Shown here piece after piece: positions 49,784 to 57,806 of a DNA stretch of 64,000 nucleotides. The number at the start of each line of letters is the position of its first letter. Position 1 is the stretch's first letter. The position numbers and the translations under genes were made by a program. Source of the stretch: Pseudomonas sp. Bc-h (GTDB taxonomy: Bacteria > Pseudomonadota > Gammaproteobacteria > Pseudomonadales > Pseudomonadaceae). The notes under the pieces were generated by a model. The model was given only the letters and a program-made list of their open reading frames with translations. It had not been told where the DNA came from and ran no database searches. The stretch spans positions 464,127 through 528,126 of the forward strand of contig NZ_MUIN01000002.1 of the NCBI RefSeq assembly GCF_002080045.1, given 5' to 3'.

Positions 49784-50006
49784 TCAGGCACTCCTTTGTT
49801 TTTATTAGTGCGATTTGAATGTGACGAGCGACGCGAATATCAGCCTTGTGAGCCAAGGTCACGCTGCTCGGTCGCCGGGACGGTTCAACCCGGCGCTCAC
49901 AGAGCAAATACTGCCTGTACGGCATAGGCTTTTTCTTTCTAAATCGTCTGAAATCTGCTCATATTCTGCATGCCTGTTTCATTTAAAGAATAAAAAGGGT
50001 CAATTC

Positions 50007-50474
50007 ATGCAGGTCAAGCTTAGCCCTATCGATCGCAAAATCCTCCGGCTGTTGCAGCACGATGCAGACCTGTCGGCGGCCGAAATCGCCGAGCGCGTGG
50101 AGCTCTCGCAATCGCCATGCTGGCGCAGGATCAATCGTCTGCAAGAGGAAGGCGTGATCGAACGCAAGGTCGCCCTGCTCAACCCGGCCAAACTCGGCCT
50201 GACCATGACGGTGTTCGTCGACGTGAAGCTGTCCGGACACGGACGGCGCTACCTGACCGAATTCGAGAACGCGATCATCGGCTTCCCCGAAGTACTGGAG
50301 TGCTACACGATGGCCGGGGATATGGATTTCATGCTCAAGGTCGTGGTGCAGGACATCGCCAGCTACGAGCGATTTCTGCGGGACCACCTGCTGCAGAGCC
50401 CGCATGTGCAGGAAGCACATTCGAACATTGCGATGAGTGTAGTGAAGAGGACTACCGAGCTGCCGATCGACTGA
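50007..50474 (+). CDS. Lrp/AsnC family regulator
   Basis: A regulator of 155 aa with an N-terminal helix-turn-helix (LSPIDRKILRLLQHDADLSA, about 5-60) and a C-terminal RAM ligand domain. AAAAAGGG lies upstream of the ATG at 50007. It is divergent from the indolepyruvate oxidoreductase (223-base gap) and likely controls it in response to an amino acid. A longer in-frame start exists but falls in the intergenic promoter region. Confidence 0.92.
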   Translation: MQVKLSPIDRKILRLLQHDADLSAAEIAERVELSQSPCWRRINRLQEEGVIERKVALLNPAKLGLTMTVFVDVKLSGHGRRYLTEFENAIIGFPEVLECYTMAGDMDFMLKVVVQDIASYERFLRDHLLQSPHVQEAHSNIAMSVVKRTTELPID

Positions 50475-50534
50475 TCGCCAGGCGCACGAAAAATTAATTT
50501 CACGGGAATGCGAAAAAACATTTGACGTGCAAAT

Positions 50535-50553
50535 GATAATGATTATTATTGAG
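50535..50553 (+). promoter_or_regulatory. Fur box of the PrrF-type sRNA
   Basis: GATAATGATTATTATTGAG matches the 19-bp Fur consensus (GATAATGATAATCATTATC) at 14 positions, including the first nine. It covers the expected promoter of the sRNA. Confidence 0.8.
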
Positions 50554-50668
50554 CGCAACCGGTCGTGAGATCGGTTGGTAACCCGGAAGCCTTAGGTCGG
50601 CTTCAGGATTATCTCCTCATCAGGCTAATCACGGTTTTTGACCCGGCTTTTTGCCGGGTCTTTTTTTT
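50553..50668 (+). ncRNA. prrF: PrrF-type iron-responsive small RNA
   Basis: A transcript of about 116 nt beginning just after the Fur box. It has a 5' hairpin (ACCGGTCGTGAGATCGGTTGG type), the conserved unpaired core TCATCAGGCTAATCACGG that I recognise from PrrF1/PrrF2, and an intrinsic terminator with eight Ts. PrrF RNAs are made when iron is low and repress iron-using proteins such as TCA-cycle enzymes and superoxide dismutase B with Hfq. Only one copy is visible here; other Pseudomonas lineages keep two copies at separate sites. Exact ends are estimated. Confidence 0.85.
50640..50668 (+). terminator. Intrinsic terminator of the PrrF-type sRNA
   Basis: GACCCGGC-ttttt-GCCGGGTC is an 8-bp perfect stem followed by eight Ts (50661-50668). 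Confidence 0.9.
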
Positions 50669-50838
50669 CTTGCCCTTTTTAGGGTCTGGGTTCGGTCGGG
50701 TGCTACTTCTTCAGGCTAATGAAGAGGGTGTCGATTCGATGGCGCGCATGATAGCAAAAGAAAAATGAGCGCTGAACCGTTCAGACGGTCAAAAACACAT
50801 ATTTGGAAAGAAAAATCGGAAATAAACACTCTGATTCT

Positions 50839-50857
50839 TGAGAATGAATCTCATAAG
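50839..50857 (+). promoter_or_regulatory. Second Fur-like box
   Basis: TGAGAATGAATCTCATAA shows TGAGA/TCTCA symmetry and matches about 13 of 18 Fur positions. It lies about 85 bases before the sigma4-DUF4880 gene, suggesting iron repression of that gene. Confidence 0.55.
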
Positions 50858-50940
50858 CACTAACATCGAGCTGCGTCACGGACGATGCCCCCACTCCTTC
50901 CTTAAAGGACGACCCACGGATGACCAGCGAGTGATAGGCC

Positions 50941-51480
50941 ATGACTAATCAACTCACCTCCCTTTTCTCACTTGCGACTCGCCAGCCGGACATCCCGGTG
51001 AGCCCGGAAACCGACGCCTATCGCCGTCGCATCCAGAAGCTGCCCCGTAGAACCCGGCAAGTCTTTCTCTTGAGTCGTCTCGATCAAATGGCCTACGCCG
51101 ACATTGCGCATTTGCTGGAAGTGGACGTTGACGCCGTCGAACGCTGCATGGTGCGTTTGCTGGACCAGTGCAGCGACGAGGCCGCCGACACCCAGTCTCC
51201 CGACAGCGTCAGCCTGCAAGCGCGACGCTGGTACATTCACCTGCAAAGCCCTCAGGCCACGGCCAGTCAACGCATCGAATTCCGCCATTGGCTGGATGCT
51301 GACGCTCGTCATTTGCACGCGTTTCAGGCCACCGAACGGTTGTGGCGCAAGCTTCAGGCACCGGCTGCCATCCTCGGCGCCAGCGGCTGGCACCGTCGCA
51401 AGCGCCGCATTTATATAGGTTGGTTGCTGCTGACTGCCTTCCTGTGCAGCCTTCTGGTCACCGCAGAAGCCTTCACCTGA
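50941..51480 (+). CDS. Sigma-region-4 / FecR-N-terminal fusion membrane protein
   Basis: A protein of 179 aa made of parts that are normally separate. Residues 30-80 match sigma region 4 of FecI-type sigma factors (LPRRTRQVFLLSRLDQ, ADIAHLLEVDVDAVERCM). Residues 95-145 match the cytoplasmic DUF4880 domain of FecR (ARRWYIHLQSPQA, FRHWLDADARHLHAFQATER). A C-terminal membrane helix follows (about 156-175). Sigma region 2 and the FecR periplasmic domain are absent. It could dock RNA polymerase or a FecI sigma at the membrane, or titrate a sigma factor. A Fur-like box lies upstream, and AGG precedes the ATG. The function is unknown. Confidence 0.8.
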   Translation: MTNQLTSLFSLATRQPDIPVSPETDAYRRRIQKLPRRTRQVFLLSRLDQMAYADIAHLLEVDVDAVERCMVRLLDQCSDEAADTQSPDSVSLQARRWYIHLQSPQATASQRIEFRHWLDADARHLHAFQATERLWRKLQAPAAILGASGWHRRKRRIYIGWLLLTAFLCSLLVTAEAFT

Positions 51481-51649
51481 GGGCGCTCTGCGCCTCTGCA
51501 GCATGACCCAAAGACAAAACATTCTGTCGCGGTCCGCTGTTCCGATCCGTGTAAAGTACCTGTCATAACAGCCCTGCGTGGCCGTCCTGCTTCACGGCGA
51601 CGGTCGCCCGATGGCGTAGCGTTGGCATTAACGTATTCAGGACTTTTCC

Positions 51650-52792
51650 GTGACCCAGAGCCCCCTCTCCATCACCTGTGATTTCGACAGCGGCAACATC
51701 GTCGTGCTCGACGCCAGCAACCCGCAAAACGTGCAGCTGGCCATCCGTCCGGACACGCGCAGCCCGCACTTTCAGTGGTTTCACTTCAAGGTTGATGGCA
51801 TGCAGGTCGGTCAGCCTCACGGGTTCAGCCTGTGCAACGCCAGCGAGTCCAGTTACAACCGCGCCTGGACCGGTTACAACGCAGCAGCGTCTTATGACCA
51901 GAAAACCTGGTTTCGCGTACCGAGCAGCTTCGACGGCAAAGCGCTGAATTTCAGCCTGAGCCCGGAACAGCCGCAGATCTGGTTTGCCTACTTCGAGCCG
52001 TACAGCCGCGAACGCCATGACTGGCTGATCGATCAGGCGCTGAACCAGGCCGGAACCGAACTGCTGGCCACCGGCAAAAGCGTCGAAGGCCGTGATATCC
52101 CGCTGCTGCGCAAAGGCGATGGTGCCGAGGGCAAGCGCAAGATCTGGATCATCGCCCAGCAACACCCCGGCGAACACATGGCCGAATGGTTCATGGAAGG
52201 TGTAATCCAGCGTCTGCAGGAGAACGATCCCCATTTGCAGGCCCTGCTCGCGTCGGCCGATCTGTATCTGGTGCCGCACATGAACCCGGATGGCTCGTTC
52301 CATGGTCACTTGCGCACCAACGCTCAGGGCAAGGACCTGAACCGCGCCTGGCAGGATTCGACCCCGGAACTCAGCCCGGAAGTGTTCTTCGTCAAAGAGC
52401 AGATGGAAAAGTACGGCGTCGACATGTTCCTCGACGTACACGGCGATGAAGAAATTCCGTACGTGTTCACGGCAGCCTGTGAAGGCAACCCTGGCTACAC
52501 CGACAAACAGAAGGCCCTGGAAGCCGACTTCCGCGCGCGTCTGAGTGGCCTGACCCAGGATTTCCAGACCCGCTACGGCTACCCGAAGGCTGCACCGGGC
52601 CAGGCCAACATGAACCTGGCGTGCAACAGCGTGGGCGAGCGTTATAAATGCCTGGCGTTGACGCTGGAAATGCCGTTCAAGGACAACGACGACGCACCGG
52701 ATGTCGTCACCGGCTGGTCGGGCAAGCGCTCGATGCAGTTGGCGCGGGATGTACTGACCATTCTGGGGCAGATGGTTTCCGTCTTGCGCTGA
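51650..52792 (+). CDS. Cytosolic M14 metallocarboxypeptidase (CCP-like)
   Basis: A protein of 380 aa of the cytosolic carboxypeptidase group (Nna1/AGBL-like). The N-terminal beta domain (about 1-135) is followed by the M14 catalytic domain: zinc ligands in QQHPGEH (about 172) and DVHGDEE, substrate Arg in KDLNRAW, and the catalytic Glu in LTLEMPF (about 340). The start is GTG with AGGA upstream. A P. aeruginosa homologue has been crystallised, but the bacterial substrate is unknown. It has no secretion signal. Confidence 0.88.
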   Translation: MTQSPLSITCDFDSGNIVVLDASNPQNVQLAIRPDTRSPHFQWFHFKVDGMQVGQPHGFSLCNASESSYNRAWTGYNAAASYDQKTWFRVPSSFDGKALNFSLSPEQPQIWFAYFEPYSRERHDWLIDQALNQAGTELLATGKSVEGRDIPLLRKGDGAEGKRKIWIIAQQHPGEHMAEWFMEGVIQRLQENDPHLQALLASADLYLVPHMNPDGSFHGHLRTNAQGKDLNRAWQDSTPELSPEVFFVKEQMEKYGVDMFLDVHGDEEIPYVFTAACEGNPGYTDKQKALEADFRARLSGLTQDFQTRYGYPKAAPGQANMNLACNSVGERYKCLALTLEMPFKDNDDAPDVVTGWSGKRSMQLARDVLTILGQMVSVLR

Positions 52793-52812
52793 TTCTCAGG
52801 CCCGGCACGATA

Positions 52813-52923
52813 CTGAGGGAGCAACAGGAGGTGACGACGATCGCGAAAGCGGTGTGTCAGATACGAGCACGTAAGCTGACATACCCCATTCGCTGCCGTC
52901 GTGACCTGCGGCGTCTGCCACAG
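52813..52923. repeat. Degenerate REP-like element
   Basis: Shares the CCGTCGTGACCTGCGGCGTC arm and terminal GCCACAG with the element at 126-250. Its left end has drifted (ACTGAGGGAGCA). It lies between the M14 gene and the cytochrome b561 gene, which converge. Confidence 0.55.
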
Positions 52924-52979
52924 AGACCATCGCCTCCATGACAATTGCGCATCCCTAAGCCGCTGCACGCCAGGCTGAG

Positions 52980-53516
52980 CTATTTCCCTCGCAACATGCT
53001 GTCCAGCACCTCATCCCTCCTCACCCACCCATGAAACAGCGCCGCTGCCAGGTGCATGAGGATGGTCAGGAAGAACAGATACGCCAGATACCGATGGGCC
53101 TTGCGCAGAAAAGCGAAGGTTTCGGCATGCGCAGCCACAATCGACGGCAGGCGCACCGAACTGCCCAGCATGACCGGGTCCCCGGCGGCGGAAATCATCG
53201 CCCAGCCAATCAACGGCATCGCCAGCATCAGGGCATACAGCAGATAGTGCGACAGCTTCGCCGCCAGCGCCTGCCACGCCGGCAAGTCAGCCGGGAGCGG
53301 CGGCGTGCGGGTGCAAAAACGCACGATCAACCGCACGATCACCAGCAGCAGAATGGCGATGCCCAGGGGTTTGTGCAGATTCAAAAGCCACTCGTGGCGC
53401 TCAGAGACCGAAGCCACCATTCCCGCGCCGATGAACAGCATGGCAATGACCATCAATGCCATCAGCCAGTGCAGCGCGCGAGCCAGTGGGGCGAAATGCG
53501 TGGTGGGCGTACTCAT
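52980..53516 (-). CDS. Cytochrome b561 family membrane protein
   Basis: A four-helix di-heme cytochrome b of 178 aa (YceJ/CybB type). Heme-ligand His residues are seen in ALHWLMAL, LLNLHKPLG, LSHYLLYALML and LTILMHLAAALFH. It overlaps the catalase-related peroxidase stop by ATGA, so the two are made together, and it probably feeds or drains electrons for the peroxidase or the quinone pool. It belongs to the ECF-controlled unit. Confidence 0.9.
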   Translation of the reverse strand: MSTPTTHFAPLARALHWLMALMVIAMLFIGAGMVASVSERHEWLLNLHKPLGIAILLLVIVRLIVRFCTRTPPLPADLPAWQALAAKLSHYLLYALMLAMPLIGWAMISAAGDPVMLGSSVRLPSIVAAHAETFAFLRKAHRYLAYLFFLTILMHLAAALFHGWVRRDEVLDSMLRGK

Positions 53517-54598
53517 GGCTGTTTCTCCTGCGCAGGCTCGGCTTTCAGCTGATCGACTTCACTGGTGCGGCGCATGTAGGACGCCGCGTAAGCAGCGGAG
53601 CGTGCGGCCAGTAGCGGGTCGTCGGAGCCTTCGATGCCGCTCGGCAATACCAGGGGGTCGTAGTTGATGTCGCGGCAATCGCCACTGAGTTGCGGGCTGT
53701 CCTTGTCCACTACCAACGTGCCGGCGTTCACGGTCTTGTGGTCGCCCGACCAGGCTTTCGAGGCGTCGTTGGTCGGGTCTTGAGCGTTGGCCAGCGTGAG
53801 CAGCAGATTCCAGCGCTGAGGGCCGCTGGCGAGTTTTTCAGTCAGATCCTGTTGCAGGTAGTCCTTGGCGTCAGGCGCCGGGGCATCACCCTTGGCTTGC
53901 GGCACCAGACTCCAGCGTACCGCTTGCCGCTTGCCAGACGCGTCCACCAGCACGAAGGCATTGACGCTGTTGTAGGTCTCGGTCACAAAGCTCGCGGAAG
54001 GCTTTGCCGTCTTGACCCACGCCAGGAACGGCTGCGCTTCCGGGTGTGCGGCAAAGAACGCTGGCGGTTTGGCCGGATCAGGCTTGCCGGTTTTCGGATC
54101 GGGAGCCGTGGCTTTCAGCAGGTCGACGAAGGCTGCGGGAGTGCCGACCGGGAACACCGGCATGCTGTTCATCCCGGTGCGCCATTGTTGGCCGTCGGCT
54201 TGCGTGAATTGCACTGCAAAACTGCGGATCGGCGCGGCACTGTCCGGCGAATAGGGATTACCGGTCGGCAGTGCCAGACGGCCGATCACCGGCGTGCGGC
54301 CAGTAGCGAACACCTGTGCTCTGGACAAGGCCGCGGCGGCGCCATTGCTCTCGAAATACCCGGCGACGCATATGCCTTTAGGGTGGTTGCGACGATAGCC
54401 CGGATGGACACCGTTGCTGTGTTCGAACACATCGACGACACGGGCCGGAGTCAGCCGTTGTGGGTCGAGACTGCCATTGACGTAGGCAAAGGCGCTGGCG
54501 GCAATCAGCACCACCAGGCCGATGCCGGCCATGCGAACGAGCTTTTCTGAGGTACTTAGCGGCGGTTTACGGGGGTACGGCGGCTCACGGTCTACCAT
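53513..54598 (-). CDS. Catalase-related peroxidase (SrpA-like)
   Basis: A heme peroxidase of 361 aa of the catalase-related group. One N-terminal membrane anchor (about 22-40, GIGLVVLIAASAFAYV) would place the domain in the periplasm. Visible family features are the distal His in RNHPKGICVAGYF, the Asn in GMNSMPVFPVG, and the C-terminal heme Tyr region RSAAYAASYMRR. The usual tetrameric catalase C-terminal domains are missing, so peroxidase activity is more likely than full catalase. I chose the start at 54598 because GGAGAG precedes it. It is divergent from an ECF sigma gene and shares its promoter type. Confidence 0.9.
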   Translation of the reverse strand: MVDREPPYPRKPPLSTSEKLVRMAGIGLVVLIAASAFAYVNGSLDPQRLTPARVVDVFEHSNGVHPGYRRNHPKGICVAGYFESNGAAAALSRAQVFATGRTPVIGRLALPTGNPYSPDSAAPIRSFAVQFTQADGQQWRTGMNSMPVFPVGTPAAFVDLLKATAPDPKTGKPDPAKPPAFFAAHPEAQPFLAWVKTAKPSASFVTETYNSVNAFVLVDASGKRQAVRWSLVPQAKGDAPAPDAKDYLQQDLTEKLASGPQRWNLLLTLANAQDPTNDASKAWSGDHKTVNAGTLVVDKDSPQLSGDCRDINYDPLVLPSGIEGSDDPLLAARSAAYAASYMRRTSEVDQLKAEPAQEKQP

Positions 54599-54660
54599 GG
54601 AACACTCTCCGGGCCTGAGGCCTCTGTGAACAAAGACGTGCAATGAATAAGGTGAAGTGG

Positions 54661-54685
54661 GACGCGGCTGTCCGGCTTTTATTCC
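54661..54685 (-). promoter_or_regulatory. ECF-type promoter for the peroxidase/cytochrome operon
   Basis: On the minus strand GGAATAA (54679-54685) is followed after exactly 14 bases by CGTC (54661-54664). It mirrors the plus-strand promoter at 54714-54740, with the same elements and spacing. Confidence 0.75.
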
Positions 54686-54713
54686 ACGAGGCGATATTTA
54701 TTTCTTCTACCGT

Positions 54714-54740
54714 GGAATAACCTGCAACGGCATGCGTCTG
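54714..54740 (+). promoter_or_regulatory. ECF-type autoregulatory promoter for the sigma gene
   Basis: GGAATAA (54714-54720), exactly 14 bases, then CGTCTG (54735-54740). The GGAAT -35 and CGTC -10 are a typical ECF arrangement, and identity with the divergent promoter predicts both are read by the adjacent sigma factor. Confidence 0.75.
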
Positions 54741-54791
54741 TCTGGTCATACGATCCGAAGCGACCCCGCCGATCGACCTGGAACCACCCCC

Positions 54792-55304
54792 ATGAATGAT
54801 GTCGACGATCAATTACGAGAACTGCTGCCGCGAATGCGCCGGTTTGCCGTGTCGCTGACCCGCGATCACAGCAGCGCCGACGATCTGGTGCAGTCGAGTC
54901 TGGAAAAAGCGCTGTCGGCCTGGAGCAGCAAACGTCCCGACGGTGACCTGCGCGCCTGGCTGTTCTCCATTCTTTATAGGCAATTTCTCGACGCCCATCG
55001 ACGTTCCCGCCGATACAGCCGCATGCTGGAGCTGTTCACCGGCGGCAAGGAGGATCATTACGAGCCTTCCGTGGAACGCACCGTCGTCGCCCAGACCACG
55101 CTGCAAGCCTTCGAGCGGCTGAACACCGAGCAGCGCGCGCTGTTGCTCTGGGTCTCGGTCGAAGGCTTGAGTTACAACGAAGTGGCTGCAATCCTCGATG
55201 TCCCGGTGGGAACCGTCATGTCCCGCCTGTCGCGCGCGCGTCAGGCCTTGCGCCTGCTCAGCGAAGGCGAAATCACCACCCCTGCCCTGCGGATACTGAA
55301 ATGA
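54792..55304 (+). CDS. ECF RNA polymerase sigma factor
   Basis: A sigma factor of 170 aa with region 2 (about 10-75, SADDLVQSSLEKAL) and region 4 (about 110-160, SYNEVAAILDVPVGTVMSRL). It overlaps the anti-sigma gene (ATGA). The ATG at 54792 gives a standard ECF N-terminus, while an upstream in-frame extension runs through the promoter. Twin GGAATAA-N14-CGTC promoters predict that it activates itself and the divergent peroxidase/b561 operon, probably in response to periplasmic peroxide or an oxidant. Confidence 0.92.
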   Translation: MNDVDDQLRELLPRMRRFAVSLTRDHSSADDLVQSSLEKALSAWSSKRPDGDLRAWLFSILYRQFLDAHRRSRRYSRMLELFTGGKEDHYEPSVERTVVAQTTLQAFERLNTEQRALLLWVSVEGLSYNEVAAILDVPVGTVMSRLSRARQALRLLSEGEITTPALRILK

Positions 55305-56059
55305 TCACCTTGCCCCCCAGTGAACGTGACTTGCATGCCTACGTCGACGGTCAGCTCAACGATGCCGATCAACAGACCATGGAAACCTACCTGGCGGCCA
55401 ACCCTGATCTGGCAAAACAGGTGCTGGCCTGGCAACTCGATGTACAGAACCTGCGCGCTGGCCTCTCCGGCGATTTGCACAGGCCGTTGAACCCCGAGCT
55501 TGACCCGGCGTTCATTCGCCAGCGCCTGCGCCGCAGCCGCTCCCGGCAATTTGCCACGGCCGCGGTCTTGCTGATTGCCGTCGGCGTTGGCGGGCTGAGC
55601 GGGTGGCAGGCGCGCGAGATGACGCTGGCCAGTGGCGTTCCAGCCATGGCGGACGCGGTGCAGGCGTACCGGATGTTCGCCGTCAACGACAACATGGCCA
55701 GCGACTGGAACAGCGGCAAGCCCAACAATGCACAGGTCTGGCTGGACAAGAACTTCGCCCAGGCCAACCGCTTGCCGGATCTTGAGTCGGCAGGGTTCAA
55801 GCCGGTCAGCGGGCGTCTGACCAGCACCGAACAGGGCGCTGCGGCGATGGTCGTGTACAAGGATGCCCAGGGAAGGACATTGAGTTTCTACATTCGCCCA
55901 CCCGGTGACCGCAATCATCTGCTGCCCCGTGGTACACGCCGCGATGGCGAGCTGCAGGCCGATTACTGGTCGGGTGCAGGTTACAACTATGCCGTCGTCG
56001 GCCCGGCAGACGACCCGGCAGCGCAAGCGGCACGCCAGGCATTGAAACAGCCGATCTGA
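55301..56059 (+). CDS. Membrane anti-sigma factor
   Basis: A protein of 252 aa. The N-terminal cytoplasmic part (about 1-80; ERDLHAYVDGQLNDAD) is the anti-sigma domain, a single membrane helix lies at about 84-102 (FATAAVLLIAVGVGGLSGW), and a periplasmic domain follows. It has no cysteine, so it lacks the HxxxCxxC zinc motif of redox-sensing anti-sigma factors. It would hold the upstream sigma factor at the membrane until a periplasmic signal arrives. Confidence 0.9.
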   Translation: MITLPPSERDLHAYVDGQLNDADQQTMETYLAANPDLAKQVLAWQLDVQNLRAGLSGDLHRPLNPELDPAFIRQRLRRSRSRQFATAAVLLIAVGVGGLSGWQAREMTLASGVPAMADAVQAYRMFAVNDNMASDWNSGKPNNAQVWLDKNFAQANRLPDLESAGFKPVSGRLTSTEQGAAAMVVYKDAQGRTLSFYIRPPGDRNHLLPRGTRRDGELQADYWSGAGYNYAVVGPADDPAAQAARQALKQPI

Positions 56060-56084
56060 CGCTGCGCATCCTGTAGCAGTCCGG

Positions 56085-57683
56085 CTACCCGTTCAGTTGT
56101 GCCGGATTGCTCTGCAACATCACCTTGTCCTGAATGCCGGCCAGGGTTTCCTTCAGCCAGGAAACCCCACGCCCCAGCTTCGCTTCCTTGTCCTGCTGCA
56201 ACGCCTGGTTCAACACGCTGAGGAAGTTCTGGGTTTTGGAAGCGGAAACCGGGGTATGGGTGTCCGACTCCAGTTTGCCCATGACGTATTTCGAAATGCG
56301 CGTCGACTGGCTTGCCGCCTGCGTCACCGTTGCGTTGACCAGCGCACCCTTGTCATAGCCGATGCTGGTCGTGCTGCTCGCCTGATCGTTGATCTGGTAG
56401 TAAAGATAATTCTGCGTCGTCGGATCACGACTCAGCTCAAGCTTCTGCCCGGCATAAAGCGGCTTGTGATAGCTGGCCACCAGGTTCGATTGCTGATCCT
56501 GGACGATGCTTCGGTTGGACTGATCGCGACCTTTGGATTGTGTCGACTGCGACAGGTTATAGGTAAAGCTGTCCAGTTCACTCGGGCGCGCCGGGTTGGC
56601 GAACTCGCTTTTCTCGCTGACAGAGGCGCTGAAGTCGGCAAGGCCGGTGAGCATGCTGTGATCGGTGTCGGTCAGCTCGATCGAGCTGACGGTCTGCGGC
56701 GCGGTTGAAACCCGGGTCGCGGAATAGTGGCTGTGCAGGCTGGTAAAGACGTCCTCGAACATCGACAGCAACTGCGGGTCACCGTCGCCGCGCTTGCGTG
56801 CCGCTTCGATCTGGCTCATGTAGCTTTTCAGCGCCTTGGCCTGCTGGTTGCTGTCGCCAAGCACCGCGGCGTTTTTCAGATCCACTGACAGGTTCAGATC
56901 GCCGTCGGCGCCGCTCATGCGCACTGAACGCCCGTCGGCATCGGCATGCAGTTCCAGGGTCTGGACGTTTTTCTCGTCAAGCATGATGCGGGTGCTCAAA
57001 TCGACCGAAGAGAACGCCTTCGGGTCAAATTGAGTCAGCGCGTCCAGCTTGAGCTGCGGCGGCTTGGCGGTGAGGCCGTCGATGGCCGACTGAAAACCAT
57101 CGGCCATCTTGCCCAGCGCCACGAGTTCGTCGTCGCTGAGGTCACCGCCCGACACCTGAGCCTGCACCGCCAGGCCATTATCTTGAGTGGACAGGGTCAA
57201 CTGCACGGTTTTGCCGCTGGCGGTCTTGAGCGTCAGGCTGATGGAGTTGTCTGCCGCGTTGCTGTGCAGTTTCGCCTGAGCCGCGGCCAGCTCGGCAGGC
57301 TCGAGGGCTTTGCCGGTGGACGTGCGGATCACCGACTGGGAGATGCCCTTGCCGGTTTGCGCCAGTTGATTCAGCAACGTCGCGCCCAGGCCCTGAAAAC
57401 GGCTGGCCGTGGACGAACTGCTGAAATTGCCGGTCATGTTCAACGACACCTTGTCCTGCTGGGTGTACTCCCAGGCAGGCGGAACGTCACCGCCGCCCAG
57501 CGAACCGCGGGCGTTGTAGGTCAAGGCATCAGTGACACTGGTGTCCTGCCCGAGCATCACGATGGAGGATGGCGAGGCCGCGCGGCTCGCGGTGTCGACT
57601 GCGGCGCCGGCCACTGGAGTGTTCGCCGCAACTTTGGCGACCACCAGCGGTTGGGTCGCCGAAAGTGAAGAAATCGCTGTCAT
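56085..57683 (-). CDS. Uncharacterised 532-aa protein with a sigma28-like promoter
   Basis: I do not recognise this family. The product is 532 aa, Ser/Thr/Gln rich, with no cysteine, signal peptide or membrane segment. The N-terminal 60 residues look disordered (ASPSSIVMLGQDT), and the rest contains predicted beta-rich and helical parts with several TASGKT/LTLST stretches. GGAAG precedes the ATG. The promoter TAAAGTTA-N11-GCCGACAG at 57726-57752 closely matches the flagellar sigma28 consensus, so it may be a late flagellar, motility or secreted protein. It is monocistronic and converges with the anti-sigma gene. Confidence 0.75.
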   Translation of the reverse strand: MTAISSLSATQPLVVAKVAANTPVAGAAVDTASRAASPSSIVMLGQDTSVTDALTYNARGSLGGGDVPPAWEYTQQDKVSLNMTGNFSSSSTASRFQGLGATLLNQLAQTGKGISQSVIRTSTGKALEPAELAAAQAKLHSNAADNSISLTLKTASGKTVQLTLSTQDNGLAVQAQVSGGDLSDDELVALGKMADGFQSAIDGLTAKPPQLKLDALTQFDPKAFSSVDLSTRIMLDEKNVQTLELHADADGRSVRMSGADGDLNLSVDLKNAAVLGDSNQQAKALKSYMSQIEAARKRGDGDPQLLSMFEDVFTSLHSHYSATRVSTAPQTVSSIELTDTDHSMLTGLADFSASVSEKSEFANPARPSELDSFTYNLSQSTQSKGRDQSNRSIVQDQQSNLVASYHKPLYAGQKLELSRDPTTQNYLYYQINDQASSTTSIGYDKGALVNATVTQAASQSTRISKYVMGKLESDTHTPVSASKTQNFLSVLNQALQQDKEAKLGRGVSWLKETLAGIQDKVMLQSNPAQLNG

Positions 57684-57725
57684 GGCACTTCCATGTTCGA
57701 GTGAGTAAGTAATTTCCTACACAGG

Positions 57726-57752
57726 CTGTCGGCCACGGCAATTGTAACTTTA
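57726..57752 (-). promoter_or_regulatory. Sigma28 (FliA)-like promoter
   Basis: On the minus strand TAAAGTTA is followed by exactly 11 bases and GCCGACAG. The consensus is TAAAGTTT-N11-GCCGATAA, which gives 13 of 16 matches at the right spacing. It sits 43 bases before the 532-aa gene start. Confidence 0.7.
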
Positions 57753-57806
57753 GCGATACAAAGCGCAGTGCCATCCATGGCCGCTGCGCTTGCGAACATG
57801 GCCGGA

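Larger units (their letters stand above)
50475..50940. other. Iron-response intergenic region
   Basis: A 466-base gap without a credible protein gene. It contains a PrrF-type sRNA with a Fur box and terminator, then a second Fur-like box (50839-50857) before the sigma4-FecR-like gene. I see nothing else convincing in 50669-50838. Confidence 0.6.

Noticed and set aside
50565..50768. Possible 67-aa gene
   Set aside because: It runs through the PrrF-type RNA and its terminator and has no ribosome-binding site.
50941..51480. Frameshifted fecI-fecR pair
   Set aside because: One continuous frame has a ribosome-binding site and both domains, and no remnant of sigma region 2 or of the FecR periplasmic domain is visible on either side. 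Comparison with relatives would settle it.
57684..57806. Type III secretion (HrpL) promoter for the 532-aa gene
   Set aside because: No GGAACC-N15/16-CCAC motif is present; the sigma28-like site fits better.
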